Shown here: positions 46,140 through 62,765 of the stretch, piece after piece
Numbering within the stretch: the stretch's first letter is position 1
Layout of the letters: each line of letters opens with the position of its first letter
Assembly: GCA_028023455.1 (NCBI GenBank)
Contig: JAQFVV010006238.1
Location: forward strand, 6,520,572-6,584,571
Reading direction: 5' to 3'
Length of the DNA stretch: 64,000 nucleotides
From: Epiperipatus broadwayi
Taxonomy: Eukaryota; Onychophora; Udeonychophora; Euonychophora; Peripatidae
Translations under genes and position numbers: made by a program
The notes under the pieces: generated by a model
The model's database searches: none
What the model was told of the DNA's origin: nothing
The model's input: the letters and a program-made list of their open reading frames with translations, nothing else

Positions 46140-46358
46140 AATAAAAAGTTCATTAATTAAAAAACTATTATAACAATAATAAAAATAATAAATGTAACAG
46201 TAATCAACTATTATACACAGTCCCTTAATCTGCAGAAGTACTTTTGGTTAATTCCTTAACTCTTCTCTACTACTTTTTTTACAAATTAACAGCAGTTGAG
46301 GAGGGTTAAATAATTAACCAAAAGTGCTTATGTAGATTGAAAGACTATGTAATAGTTA
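46140..46358. mobile_element. Two Penelope 3' ends in inverted orientation
   Basis: 46205-46265 (CTGCAGAAGTACTTTTGGTT, then AATTCCTTAACTC) matches the 3' end of the minus-strand Penelope copy at 26210-26270. 46288-46358 (AACAGCAGTTGAGGAGGGTT, TTAACCAAAAGTGC, then AATAGTTAATTA) matches the plus copy's 3' end at 29280-29355. The two face outward, the same arrangement as at 26106-29395. The right one passes without a break into the (ATT)n array. Confidence 0.7.
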
Positions 46359-46637
<279 letters not shown>

Positions 46638-47356
46638 GCCATCAGGAAAGAGATTGTTCATAAATCTGTGCTTTTGAATTCTAGATTTTGTGAATCAACA
46701 TGGTGTGAGGTCTCCCTTGATCATCATAAAAAATTATTATTAGGGAACGTTTATATAAGGCCAGCCTTGTCTTTCTCTGACTTGGATGCTTTACTTTGTA
46801 CTTTTGAAGAATTTTTGATTAATTATAAAATGAATATTATTATTACTGGAGATTTTAACATTCCTGAGTTATTTAATAATGCTTCTTTTGATATTTCTTC
46901 ATTATCACACAAAGCATATAGGATGCTGCAATTCTTTAATTTTTTGAATTTGAAACAGCATAATTCCCATTTAAATTCTTATAATCGAATACTTGATTAT
47001 GTTCTGAGTAACTTACCTGAGATTAAATGTTTTTGTGTTTCATCTCTTAATTTTCCTATAGATTTACATCACCCACCTATTGAATTTTTTGTTAAAATAA
47101 ATTATTTTAAGTGGCATGTTCCTTTAAATATTAAAAGATGTTATAAAAAGGGGGATTATATGGGTCTGTGTAAGACAATTTCTAATTTTGATTGGAGCCC
47201 GTTATATTCCTCAACAGATGCTAATTATAATATGGACTTTTTTAATCAAGTATTTAATGATCTAATTGATTTTTATATACCAAAAAAACGTGACTCTCAC
47301 AATTTTTATTTCCCTTTTTGGTTCTCAGATAAACTTAAAAAATTATTAGAAGGAAA
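46638..47356 (+). pseudogene. APE endonuclease C-terminal part of the LINE
   Basis: Frame is open from the array edge through 47356 (its own frame runs on to 47648). Visible blocks: GNVYIRPALSFSDLDALL (usual VYRPP motif), IIITGDFNIPEL (the catalytic GDFN block), YNRILDYVLSN (the LDY block that positions the substrate), and LHHPPIEFFV, where the usual SDHxP has become HHPP, so the catalytic Ser-Asp-His is altered (only one His of the pair is in place). The first catalytic blocks (N and E) are lost with the 5' end. The domain nicks target DNA in intact elements. This copy cannot. A TYR/ILE-only upstream reading is the array. Confidence 0.75.
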
Positions 47357-49159
47357 TTGTATCATCATAAGCAGTACATTAAAACACGAAATATACTTTT
47401 TTACAATAATTTTATTAATTATAGAAGATTGGTTAAAGCTATTCAGAAAATTGATTTTCAAAACTATATTAAAAATATGGAGCTCAATTTGTCAGATAAT
47501 CCTAAAGAATTTTGGTCTTTTATTAAAACTTCTGGCATTACCAAAAGAAAATCTCAAATGGATTATAATTCATCTTTATGTGCTGATGACTTTTCAGTTC
47601 ACTTTTCTGAATTATTTGGTAATTCTCAACTGTCTGGGTTTAATTTGATCAAGGGATGTTTTAATGATAGCATTTCTATCGATTGTTTCAACAATAGTGA
47701 TATTATATCAGCTGTCAAAGAACTCAAAATACATTCAAGTATAGGTTATGACAATATACCTTCTTTCATTTATAAAGGTTGTGTAGAATATATTGCTGCT
47801 CCTTTATGTTATATTCTTAATTGTTCCATTAAAAATTGTATTTTTCCTAACTCTCTAAAACTTGCCAAAGTTATACCTATTTTTAAAAATGGTTCAAAAG
47901 ATAATGTTAATAATTATAGACCAATTTCTGTGCTTCATACAGTTGCACGCATATTTGAAAGATGTGTTTATAAGAAAATTGTTAATGACATAAATAAGAT
48001 TTTGGTTCCTGTGCAACATGGTTTTTTACCTGGAAGATCAACTGAAACTAATCTTTTAACAATAACTGATCACATTGCTAATGCCTTTGAGAATCAATGT
48101 CGTTTAGATGTTGTTTATTTTGATTTATCCAAGGCATTTGATAAAGTGGATCATTCCAGGTTGCTTTTCAAAATGTATAAATTAGGTTTTTCCTATAATT
48201 TGGTTGCATGGTTTGAATCTTTTATTAAGAAGAGAACAGCTTATGTAAAGTTTAAGAATAATTCTTCTAATCCATATTATTGTAATATAGGAGTACCTCA
48301 GGGCAGTATCCTTGCACCATTATTGTTTAACATTTATATTGATGATTTGGGAGTGAGTTTAGAATTTTCGCATATTTTATGTTATGCAGATGATTGTAAA
48401 ATTTTTAGGAATATAAACTCAATTAATGATTGCATATTATTACAAAAAGATATCAATAGTTTTGTGAAATGGTGTAGAGATAATAAAATGGATATTAATA
48501 TGGATAAGTGTTCAACAGTTTCTTATTCCAAAAAATCTGAAATGATAATTTGTCCTTATTATATTGAAGATCATAATATAAAGTTTGTTGATACTCAGAA
48601 AGACCTTGGAATTATTTTTGCAAGCAATGGATCATTTCATCATCATATTGAAAATGTAGTAAATAAGGCTTTTAAAATTATGGGTGCAATTTTAAGGCAT
48701 GGTAGACAATTTAGTAGTTTTACAAAATATAAATTGTTTCTCTCTTTGGTTTTGCCAATTTTAGAATATGGATCTGTCATTTGGAATCCCAGTTCCAAAC
48801 GAGATATTATCAAAATTCAATTGGTTTATGACAAATTTTCTAAGTACATTAAATTAAAAGACCATTATCTATCCCTATCCATTAGAAGAAAAATGAGAGA
48901 TCTTAAAATTTTATATAATCTTGTGAATCAAAAAATTATATTAACTAACAAAATTTCAAATATTGCGTTTAATAATTGTTTACATAAAACACGTACATTT
49001 ACTTTATTTTATATTAAGGTTTGTCGCTCTAACATATTAAAATTTTCACCTTTGCTTCGTTTGCCTAATACCTATAATCATGATTTTATTAATGAAAATA
49101 TTTTTTCTTTAGACTTTAAAAAATTTGTTACTTATCTTGTAAAAAAGTATGGCATATAA
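47339..49159 (+). pseudogene. Reverse transcriptase of the LINE (600-codon open frame)
   Basis: Open from just after TAA at 47336-47338 to the stop at 49159. Blocks in order: KVIPIFKNGSKDNVNNYRPI (fingers), VQHGFLPGRSTETNLL, motif A YFDLSKAFDKVDH (about 48115-48153), motif B GVPQGSILAPLLFNIYIDDL (about 48290-48350), motif C CYADDCKIF (about 48379-48405, catalytic Asp pair present), FVDTQKDLGIIF, then LPILEYGSVIWNP (thumb). Length and blocks fit the Jockey/CR1 group. No C-terminal RNase H or zinc knuckle is seen. The RT itself looks intact. It lacks a proper start codon and is cut off from the endonuclease by the frameshift, so I call it a pseudogene of a recently active element. Confidence 0.85.
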
Positions 49160-49296
49160 TTATATTATTTTCATCATTTTTACTCATTTATGTATATTAT
49201 TTATGTATATTATTGTATAGTTATTATAGTGCAATTCTGTAATTGGCTTAATGCTGTAGTTTTGTACGGTAAATAAATTGAATTGAATTGAATTGA

Positions 49297-52225
<2,929 letters not shown>

Positions 52226-52377
52226 TAATATTTCTCTAGTGATTTTCGTACACCACTCTCATGCAAGGTAGAGAATGATTTCTGTCTGCTTTTAATAAGG
52301 TGTTAAAAGTGGGTAAAATTCATTCCCTATCTTTCATGAGAGTAGTGTAATGAAAATTACACTATAGAAATATTATA
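52226..52377. repeat. Inverted repeat, ~58-bp arms, 34-bp loop
   Basis: Left arm 52226-52281 (ATAATATTTCTCTAGTG, CCACTCTCATGCAAGGTAGA) against right arm 52316-52377 (TCTTTCATGAGAGTAGTGTA, CACTATAGAAATATTAT). Imperfect complement. Probably a small MITE. Not linked to any other copy in the window. Confidence 0.75.
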
Positions 52378-52689
52378 GGTTTTGGATTATTTATGCTAGA
52401 AAACTAATAGGTATTTATTGTAGCTTCATTTTTTTGTGATAATTTGTCAGTATACCATATCATTGAGCAATATTCTATTACAGAATATAAGTCTTAAATA
52501 TATATGTATGTTATATAACATGTGAAGAATGTAATCTGTAAAGCTAAAAAGATAATGGAATTTATCCCACAAAATAGTCATTATTTTCACTTTTATATAT
52601 ATATATATAGGTTTAAAATAATGTCCATTACATAGAATAAGTCCCATTATCTTATTATTTTAATACATGTAAATAATGTAATCTGCAAT

Positions 52690-53725
52690 ATTATCCATCT
52701 TCAGCATAATTTTAACCATTATCAATCCACAGCAGGATGAAGATCTCTCCAACTTCAATTCACCTTTTTTTTTCAAATCACCCAGCATACTTCCTTATTT
52801 CATTTATCCATCTCACATCTGGTCTCTTTCTAGATCTTTTACAATCTCTTGATATCCAATTTAAAACTCCAAATGTTCATCTATTATCATCTCCTCTAGA
52901 AATATATCCAGTCAAACTCCACTTCAATCTCTTAATTCTTTCAATGATGTTAGTAACATCTGTTTGTTTTTTCATCTTTGTATTTCATTTTCAATCTTTT
53001 TGTTACTCTTAACACCCATCTCTCCATATTTCATTAAGTGTTCTGAATCCTCTCTACTGTTCTTCTATTAAGTATCTAAGTCTTATATTCATGAGTAAAA
53101 ATTAGTAAAACACTTTTATTAAAAACCTTACTTTTCAAATATATAAGCATATTTCCATTTAATGTTATGGCATTTCTACCAAAAGAGCTCCAACAAATTT
53201 TAATTTTATGATTAATTTCATCCATTATGTTTCCATTTTGTAGTAATAATTTAATCAAGTATTTATAGTTGCTAACTTTTTCTAATTCATCATTATCAAT
53301 CTTTGTGTTCTTTTTTTAAAAAAAAACAATCCATTGAACATTATTTTAGTTTTTGTGACATTTACCTTTAGTCCTATTATCTTACTTTTATCTAATAATT
53401 CTTGAAACATTTCCTGAAGCTCTGAAGTTATATTTTCAAAAAATAACTACATCATCTGCAAAATCTAAATGACTTAAACAATCTCCATTTATTTTTTATT
53501 CCTTTAACTTCCCATTTTGAACCACAAAATACTTTTTGCAGAATTGCTGTAAAATTATTTTTGAGATATGGAATTACTGTCTTATACTTTTCTCAATGTT
53601 AACCTTTCTCCTAGTACCATTGTGTAATCTCATTGTTGCTGTTGCATTTTCGTAAATATTTTTTAGAATATGACAATATTCTGGGTCTATTACCACATCT
53701 TTGATTCAACCAACCATTAGACCAT
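52690..53725 (-). pseudogene. Decayed RTE-like LINE (RT C-terminal half)
   Basis: Minus strand, reading leftwards: LSHLDFADDVVI (about 53478-53443, RT motif C with FADD), then SNYKYLIKLLLQNGNIMDEI and NHKIKICWSSFGR (53260-53160), KSKVFNKSVLLIFTHEYKT (the FDxCVLPxLTYGCETW block, decayed), then ERWVLRVTK and KRLKMKYKDEKT towards 52900. The short frame 53258-53076 is the best surviving piece. Many stops. Together with the relics at 1080 and 3400 it belongs to one old family, all on the minus strand. Confidence 0.7.
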
Positions 53726-53799
53726 GAAATTATTGTAACATTTAAAACTTATTATGTATAACAAACATTTCAATATGTTTAGGACACACTGAATGATAA

Positions 53800-54540
53800 A
53801 ATATTAAATATCATAGATGTGTGGGAAAAAATTTTGATTCTAGATTGTGTGAATCAAGTTGGATTAACATCTGAATTAAGATCTTCAACTTTGAATGGAT
53901 GTTGGAAAGCTATTTGGCTAGTATGTATAAATAACAAAAATCCTGTTGTCTTTAATATGACTGAATTTTCCATTATCATAATAATAGCCCACTTAATTGG
54001 TGGAGGATTTGATGACCTGTCATCTGAAGATATCAATGAATTGTTGGTTGATAAAGCTTTAAGAGAGAAAGAAATTACAAAGATTGATCTTAAAACTCCC
54101 AGTCCTAAAGAAGACAGTGATAATTAAGATGATGATTTTGCTAACTAATTAGGCAATCATTTTGTCAAGTATGATCCTAATGAGGAATGAGCTTTAAAGT
54201 TTCAGCAAGATCTGAAATCATTATTGTCATCTTACAGAGAACTATATAAAGACTTAGCCACTATATGAAACTAACCATTAATTAGTGAATTTATTAACCA
54301 AAATATAACATCAGCACCGCAGCACATTATTACTAGTGTTGTTCATGAGTTTACAGAAAGAACTTCAGCAAGGAAAGAAGAACAAAATGACCAAAGCCTT
54401 GTTGGTGATAGCAGTGATGTTGGAAGTTTTAGTGATAGCAACGGAATTCCAATCATGTGCAAATGGATGCACTTATGGTCAAACAATGACAACAAATAAA
54501 ATCTTGCTATGTATGACTCAAATTACAAATTATGCCTAGT
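53800..54540 (+). pseudogene. Tigger/pogo-type transposase C-terminal remnant
   Basis: Open stretch 53819-54127 reads STLNGCWKAIW, then IGGGFDDLSSEDINELLVDK and ALREKEITKID. In Tigger/pogo (DDE_1, CENP-B-like) transposases the C-terminus after the catalytic domain has the form STLNxCWRKLWPECVND, then GGEGFDDMxEEDVEELL, then ELTxEDL, so the match is strong. Downstream in another frame come FVKYDPNEE and LKFQQDLKSLLSSYRELYKD. The catalytic DDE part and the DNA-binding part are not seen, and stops interrupt the tail, so it is a fragment. The frame at 54336-54539 is chance. It is the only sign of a Tc1/mariner-superfamily gene in the window. Confidence 0.75.
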
Positions 54541-55544
54541 TTTCATGTTCATTGATTCTTCACTTTTTTATTTTTCAAATGACATTAAATTTATGTGACT
54601 GTAATTCATTTTTATTTATGTGCAATGTTTATGAAATAAAATTTGATAGCATGCAAAAAATATAATATTCTTACAAAAATTTTTATATGGTTTATTTAAT
54701 TATTTTCATTTATTTCTTACATCTGGAAACAATGTATTTTATTTACGCAATTTTTTTTTATATATAATTTTCGGGAACCAATCTATTGTGTAAAAAGAGA
54801 ATTAGGTGCCATTAAGTTACATGCATATTCATTGTGGTGAATGATGTTGGGCCTTGTTACAACTGCTATTCCTTGAAATCCTGTTAAGCTTATATGATCG
54901 TAGTTCAGAATTTAGGATTTGGTTACTAAATAATATATCTTACTTAAAGACTGAGCTAATAGAGGGCGCCTAAACACATATATTCATGAATGTTTAATAA
55001 TATATTTAGCACTGCAGCATTTTACTAAACATTCAGCAAACTTTGCTTTTCTTTGCAGATATTTTGCAATTGCTTTTTGACTTCAGCTATGCCACCTATT
55101 TTTAGATTAAGAAACTAAATTAATCTTTTACATCTAATTTTATATTTTTTTCCAAAACATTTTTATGCATATTTTAAATCTAAGGATTAAATCGGTTCAA
55201 CCCATTTTTGATTCTTTGATAATATACATTATTATTTATTCGTAATCTGTGAAAGGTAGTTTATTCTGCTTCATATGCTAATCCATGTGTACATTTGACA
55301 AGAAATAATAACAATATTACAAATCCTAAATTACAGTAAGTAAAAAAATAAGTAAGCTTTTTTTTGGTCCATAATTTATAAACTATAACAAAATTGGCAA
55401 ATAATTAAATAATCTCAGATTGTTATAACAGCACAGTCAGTTAATTTTTTTAATTTTCATTTATAAGGTGACATTAATTTCTAATCCTTTTACCAATTAT
55501 GGTTATTAAGTTATATTAAAATATTAAATATTAACGTTAACGTG
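54541..55544. other. AT-rich DNA, no feature recognised
   Basis: No gene or repeat family recognised. T-runs near 54753 and 55360. Confidence 0.4.
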
Positions 55545-56196
55545 AATGTAATATAGGGAGTGTACCAATAACTCTAACAAGCTTTTATTGATAAGTGCCA
55601 AAGAGAAAGCCTATAAAATTTTCTATCTAGAATTATTCTCACCCTCAGATTGATCGGTTTCAAACTTTTACTTCACAACATTGAGGAGCTAGAACATTCA
55701 GACATTAGATCTAAAATACCAACTCAATAGCCAGCACTAATACATATCTATTAAATAGGAAATCTGAAATTTTTAGACATTTGTGGACTTAATTAGTGAA
55801 GTATTGAATAGCTTCACACTCTCAGTTCTAACTGCTTCAGCTTCACCTATTTATATAGAAAGTAGGTTGAAGTAAAGAAGGGGTTCCCCTCTTTTCTTCC
55901 AAAGCATAAGCTTGTGGTTAAGACCTGTAGAGGTCGCTACCTTCACATTTTCAAGTGCACATGCTTAAAGGTCTATTGCCTTAGTAAATATTACTTATGT
56001 AAATGTCTTAAAATCCAACTATCTAACTTAAATCATTACATATTAGATAAGTGCTGGATAGATCCTCACTGATATGAGCTTGAAACCAATTAGTCTGAGG
56101 ATGGGAATAATTCTAGATAGGGATTTTATAGGCTTTTTCTTCAGCATTTATAAATAAAAGCTTGTTAGAGCTATGGTACACTCCCTATATTACATT
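55545..56196. mobile_element. Family C TIR element, 652 bp, ~120-bp TIRs
   Basis: Left TIR 55545-55666 begins AATGTAATATAGGGAGTGTA. Right TIR 56077-56196 ends TACACTCCCTATATTACATT. Both contain AACAAGCTTTTAT and TCTAGAATTATTC in opposite orientation. The interior includes the ~85-bp core (55890-55990, inverse of 13755). A partial copy lies at 24300-24545. No transposase frame. No target duplication could be separated from the TIR ends. Confidence 0.8.
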
Positions 56197-59100
56197 TCTA
56201 TAATACAAGCTTATAAAGTAAAGTCATGTAATATATAACTTTCTTTATTGATTATTATAATGTTAATATTATAAATAAAAATTATACTTGTTAATCAAGA
56301 CTGCTGTTATAAGAACTTTGTTGTTTTTGTGATTTATTTATAAGCTTAGATAAACAGAAAGAATGTAATTTTTCAGTCTGCTTGTAATTTAGATTTTATA
56401 ATACTAGAAAATGTTTCTCATTAATTATATTTGTGATATTGTGGTATTTGTTTATAATAATATATCAACACAGTGTTATGCATTGATTATAATTATATAT
56501 CTGACTGTCTTGTGCTTACTATTAATCACAATAAAAGAAATGAACAAAAATATCAGAAAAAAGCAATTGATACCCAGAATGCATTTCTGATAAACTAGCC
56601 TCATCAGTTGACTTTATCAAACCTTTTTAAATGTCTACATCATTATACATTGTGCATGGAATATATTTTTTGTGACAGTCGGCAAATTGATGACTTTTTC
56701 ATCACTGTATAGGGACTGATCATATTTTAAAATGTCAAAAGGTATTAACTTTTATTCATCTCACCATGAAGTCCTTACCAGAAAAATCCAAAAATAAAAT
56801 GCTGTAATCATATTTTTTAAAATTTGTTTGTACTGCCACCTATTGAGATGTTTTTCTTTTGTAAATTTGTGTACTTTTGATGTATTGATATTTTAATTTT
56901 AAAAAAATATCAAAATAAGTCAGTATAATATAATAGTGGCAAAATCAAAGTGTCTCCAATTCTTTAATTGATTTAATTCTTTGTAGCAGGTGTCTACCCT
57001 ATTTGCAAGCTTATTTTGAGAACATTTTTGGAACAACTAAATGCTTTATTAAGATTCATGATAATTGTTGCACAATAATTGTGTAATAATTGTTACAAGT
57101 CAAAGGTATACATAATTACAATGTTATTTTATACATATATTTTTTATTTTTAAAAATAAAAGGTAATAATTTTTAGTGTAAGGTTAATGAAGAAATTCAC
57201 TTTGTTCTGAATAACCCACCTTATAAAAATTGTGGCTAATATGTTACTACTCTCACTATTTTAGAATAACTTGAAATATTCTAAAAATTAAAAAGATATT
57301 TTACTATTAAAGCAAGATTTGATAGAATAACAAAGATCAACAATATTCCATTCACATTCATGTATAAATTTCAATCAAAAAAGATTTCATTCATTTTATA
57401 AGACTAATTCTATTCTGTTATGACATGATTAACTTCTAGAATAATTACTAGTGCTTGCACTAGATGGCACTATTGTGTGAGAAAAATTTTGCTACTGTTT
57501 CAGTTTATTTTGTCCAGTATTCAGTGACAATATCATCTTTTGTTGTTATTACTGTCTCATTTTATTAATGTTTGTAAAGTTAGAATATGAATTTAAATTT
57601 TCTTTTTGTTTGCAAACATATATTACTACCAAATCAAGTTCAATATATTAAAGTCTGATATGGAATAACTGTTTAATGTTAAAATCAAAATTTGAAAGTT
57701 TACAGAAAGCCTCACTAGGGAGAACAATGAAATCTATCACAGTGCTGGAAAGTTAATAACTATTTATTATGATAGAGATTTTTATATTATTATTAGTCTG
57801 GGTATAGATTTTAAACTATATTTAAAAAATCAAGATACATATCACTGTATACTCAAATCATGCATGATATCACTTTATATATATGTTGAAAAAGTCATGT
57901 GGTGTTTGAGTACATTTACTGATAGATTAAGCATTCCAGCTCCATTTAATTGACTGAATTAAGATTTGGTTTTTATTTCAACATTCAGATGAGGACCTTT
58001 TTCAGAGTCATGTGGTATTGAATTTGTGTATATGTTACATGGTTTAGAAGTTTCACATGATGTTTGAGCCTCTTGGTTGGACATATTAATTCTGTTCAAC
58101 TGGATAAACTGAGATTTTTTTATTAATGCTATTTAGCTGAAAATCTATTCCGACACATTTATCTTTGAGGACAGCACTTTACCACTGAACTGACTCTACA
58201 TGGTAATTTTTTTCCTACATATGCACAATATATTTGGAGAGAGAAAAATAAATACATTATGATATTGAATGCAGCGCCCTCCAATGTCAGAGCTGTGAAT
58301 CAACGAACACATGCCCTAGATGGCACTGCATTACAAATCTTGGCGCATTTAAGTTAGGAGTTAATAGCTGCAACTATATTCCATGTTTTTAATTTACTTT
58401 ATATATAAATAAAAGCATAATATTACGTCTTTGCACTTTAACAATTACAGTTTTGGTTGGTTCTTTTTACGTAAATAATATTAAAACAAAATTTTAATCT
58501 AATATGTTTTACCATGTTTTTTTAAATCACCTGCTATATTCTTCACATCTGTAATAACTATAAGAATGTTTATGATTTGATAAAAATAATTTTAATACTT
58601 TTTTTTAGCTGTTTGAAGTGACACGTTTCTACAGATATTAATCCTTTAGACTAGATTACGCAGATCTATTTCTAACTAACAAGAAATATTACCTGCAGAA
58701 ATGATTGATTTTCTAAAAAAAAAAAAAAAATACAAGCTTTTAGGTTTATAAAATGCAAATTAAGATTACTCAAATTAATGAAGATAAATGACTTATTTTA
58801 ATATCATTATCGAAGACTTAGATTTAAAACATTACTTAAAATATATACATGAAATTAAAATATGAAAGAGGAAAGGAAGACGAAAACAGCAGATATTAAT
58901 CATTTTAGACATATATTAACATTTCAGTACGTACTTTTCAAATAATGTTTAAAAAATGTTATTATTATCGGTAGGATTAAATATGTAAATAATTAGTGCT
59001 ATAATTTCTCTCTAGAAGACATGACAACAGACAGACAAACGAAGTCTTAAATCGAATCTCAAAAAATTGTAAAAGACTTAGAAAAAGATCACGAGTGAGA

Positions 59101-60761
59101 TGGATAGATGAGCGAAACATTTTACTGAGTTGATATGAAAAAAAGAAGTTATGGATTGGAGTAACGGGATAAAGTTAAAGAAATCAACATCTTAAAGTGA
59201 ATTGACAATGGTTTAAATATGATCGTGATTTATGCCGGCTATGGATAAATTACGGTTTCCGAAGCTCTTCTGTATAACTACCGTCAATATGGATTTTCAT
59301 TGTCATTTTTCATAAAGTTTTATATTAATTATTTATAAAAGTATACGATTTTTCAATATTAGAATATTTTATTTCATAAGTACTTTAAAGATATGCAAAA
59401 AGATACTAGTCAAAAGGGTTATTAACGGGGATTTTATTATCGTATTTGATTATAAAAAGTGCTTGGGAATTTTATGGCCTGCTGTTCTTGAACATTCAAA
59501 ATGTACAAAAAGTATTATTATGTGTCTCATATTACCGAAAAACTTGGTTCATTTCACTCCGCCGGTTTTTTGCTAATAGAATCACAATAGATGGACATTT
59601 GTTTTCAAGACAATATCATATCTATGGTCCAAGATTCAAATTTAAAATGGGAACAGATATTTCTTCTCAAAATTAAAAAATTCTTAAGTGAGAACATTTT
59701 AAAAGCAATCAGCTTATAAATAAATTATTTGTTATTCTTAACAGAAGATTTCTCAAATCTATGCTATTTTAATACACGAACATTATTATTATTTTCAAAA
59801 ACAAATTAAAAATTCTTTGAAATAAAGTGAATTTCAGTACAATATTGATGAGATATTATCCGCCTATGAGATTAGTTTAAACAGAAAATGATAAATGAAT
59901 TACGGTTCTCTTCTGAAATTTAATCATTTTGCTTTTAAAGATTATATCGAATAAAATAAATATATATTTGTTACTTTTCAGCATGCAAACATATACACAC
60001 ACGTATATATACATAACACAGAGGCTCTTTTTATGCATGTAGTATGCACATAAAAACTAAAACTATAGTACAAACAAAATTAAAAGATAATAATAAAGTT
60101 ATTATTAATAATAAATTAAGAAAGCACATTTAGGTAAATATTTGTTCCCATTTTCGCTCATTCAAAAAATACATTAGCATATCTTTATTTTATTTTTTTT
60201 AAAAATATATTAATAGTGAGGGGTCAGAATTTGATCTTCTCATGCCATTGACTGATCAGAATAATCCAATTTCACCAATTTGAAAAATTCTGGACAATAT
60301 CCTTTTTCTTCAAAAACTTTTTGGTCCTATAGAAATGTAATTGACACTTGCTGTTGAAAGACGTTTCAATTATTTTGATGTTTTTAAATTCATACTGACT
60401 TTAGAAACTGTATTCCTTCTTGACATTACTCATTTCAGATTCTCACATAAACTTTCCATACAAACTTTAAGTCTTCTGCTATAATGCAAGAATGTTAGAC
60501 CAGTTATTTCTTTCTGTCTGCCATTATTAAATTGGCAACTTTCATGTTATCATTTAAGAAAGATATTTTATTAATTTTCTTAAACTTTGTAAAGCTTACA
60601 TTTAGAAAACATTTTATTACATGAAATACGTATCATATAAAGCATTTTTAGGGGGGAAATGATTTTAACATAACCAGAAGAAATATTAATAAATGTAATC
60701 TCATATGGAACTCCAAAATGAAAAAATGTCTACTGCCGTATAGTAAAATTTATTAAATTCA
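56197..60761. other. 4.6 kb of AT-rich DNA without a secure feature
   Basis: A diverged fragment near 57448-57500 (GATGGCACTATTGTGTGAGA, ATTTTGCTACTGTTT) resembles the arm of element A. Near 59075-59115 a short plus-strand stretch reads KRSRVRWIDERNIL, like the C-terminal tail (RxRxRWIDDI) of some LINE proteins, but it is too short to call. The 76-codon frame at 59446-59676 has no recognisable family. Confidence 0.35.
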
Positions 60762-60900
60762 TGATAAGTGCTGGTTTAGCACGAAATACCTATATTGGTG
60801 ATTATTTATCTTTTCCATATGTGTGTGGTCATGTGTATCAGTTGTATGAGATAGTGAGGGTTGGTGGGTGGTTGAAAGTCTCAGTTCAAATCCCCTATAT
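60762..60900 (+). mobile_element. Solitary family B module with T-rich tail
   Basis: TGATAAGTGCTGGTTTAGCA, TATTGGTGATTATTTATCTT, then GAAAGTCTCAGTTCAAATCC followed by CCTATAT, the cleanest B-box-like block (CAGTTCAAATCCC) of the family here. A T-rich stretch follows at about 60907. No inverted partner within several kb. Confidence 0.7.
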
Positions 60901-62559
60901 TTAAATATTTTTTTTTTTTACATTTTGAGTAATGTGATTGAAATAGTGTATATTTATACAGTGCAGGTCATGACTTCCCTATATACATTTTATATGCTCA
61001 TATAAAACTATATACACAACTAGATGTCATCACTGTATATTAATTTTTATTAATTTAGTTGGGGATTTTTCAATAATTCTGACCAACTTAATAAACTGAA
61101 AGATTAACAAACACCATAAGGTTTTAAAATTATGCCAACTATTTGTACATAACATAAGCCTGCATATTATATGACTTGATAACTTTACTTAAAAGAAGTT
61201 ATAGATGTTATGGACTACAGATCACCAACATTTATTTCTATAAGCATGAGCAATAGATACATAACAGATACGTTCTTGCTATTATTCTTTAATGCAGGAT
61301 ACTGATTTTTCAGTTTATTACTATTCATTTTTTATTTATAGTATTTTATTTAATAATATCTGGAAAATTTAGATATCTAAGATTTTTAATAAAGCTATTT
61401 TTTGTGCCACTTTATAGATCTAATATTAAACCAGTAGACATTAGAAATTTAATGTTGAATACCTTGACAAAAAACAAATGTCATGTTGAATTTTATATTT
61501 AATCTGATTTTGATTTTAGCAATCTACATCTCTTTAAACCACCTTAAAACAAATTTGTTGGCACAGATAATGAGGGATACAGATTATCATATCAATCAGT
61601 TCTCTGGATTAGTTTCAGTGTGTCCAAGTGAAAAAGTGGATAGTTCTCTTTTCAAGATGCTTGTAGTGCCATCTCTGAATTAATATTATGTGTTATATAA
61701 TGACATAATCTAACTATTCATCACAATATGCAAACAAGGCTGGATTATGACACATGATATAAAATGTTACAGTTCATTTTGTATTTTAACTCCCAATGGA
61801 ATAACATGTTGACATTTAATTTTGTTTTATATAGAACAAAGTTGCTACTGAAATATTTTAAATGACTCAAACTGTGTATGATAATGAAGACACGAAGCAT
61901 ATGAATGTTTTCAAGTGGTTTACAAGATTTTGAAGTGATGGCAAGATCTGTGAAAATCATTTACAAAGGTACCTTGTCACATTTCATATCATAACTTGTA
62001 ATCTAGATATGACAATCCCTCAAAATTTTATGGCCAATAGTTAAATTATATAATTATATAATGCATGTGATAATGTGTAGATGGCGCTCCAAGCATCTTG
62101 AAAAAAAACCAAAAATTGGGTTATACTGCATAAAATGTTGTTTAATACAACTTATGAATTTTGTATACAATTTTTTTTTCAAAATAATTTAAATGAATAA
62201 TAATAGGATCTAATGAAGCTATTAGAATGTGTTATAATTGTCTGAAGATTTGTGATAATGGGATATTATTTACAGTTACAAATGTAAAACTTTTCTGCAT
62301 TACCAAATGTTTAAGATTATCACATCATTCTTAACCCAGACATAGCTTTAAACTGACTTAAATATTATTAAATATGCAATTAAATAAACAAAGGTATAGA
62401 ATAATTAATACAACTTCAACTTTCTTTTTCCATGTGTAATACCTTTTTTTAGATATATTTAAAATATCAACTACACTACACATTATTAGAACGTATGAAT
62501 GAAGATATATTTTTCAGATATTATTTATACATTGCAAACATATGAGATGGAATGGATGT
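60901..62559. other. AT-rich DNA, no feature recognised
   Basis: A 66-codon frame (61483-61683) starts with a hydrophobic stretch but has no family signature or context. I do not call it a gene. Confidence 0.4.
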
Positions 62560-62765
62560 TTTAATTTAATTAATATTTGTCTAGTTACATTCAACTGTTA
62601 GTAATAGCGTATACACAGAGTTTTCTATGGTATTATTTTCCTGTCATCTTCACGGAATGTTAGCCTGATGTGACAGCTAGTATAAAAATTGAACTTATGA
62701 CTTCTAGATTTATAAAAACTAAATTTAAGGTTATTCCCTAATCAACTAATCCATTCTCTTAAAGT
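62560..62765 (-). mobile_element. tRNA-derived SINE, second copy
   Basis: Same family as 45440-45720. The plus strand holds TACATTCAACTGTTAGTAAT, TTTCCTGTCATCTTCACGGA, AAAAATTGAACTTATGACTT and CTAATCAACTAATCCATTC, so the tRNA-like head is at the right on the minus strand. The A and B boxes are more eroded than in the first copy. Confidence 0.65.

Noticed and set aside
54336-54539. 67-codon frame with a possible signal-peptide-like hydrophobic stretch and Cys residues
   Set aside because: It lies in the tail of the Tigger remnant in a different frame; no support as a secreted peptide.
59040-59180. LINE C-terminal tail (KRSRVRWIDE-like)
   Set aside because: Too short and isolated to support a feature; mentioned only in the stretch description.
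61483-61683. 66-codon frame with a hydrophobic N-terminus, possible small membrane protein
   Set aside because: AT-rich DNA yields hydrophobic frames by chance; no conservation, context or start signal supports it.
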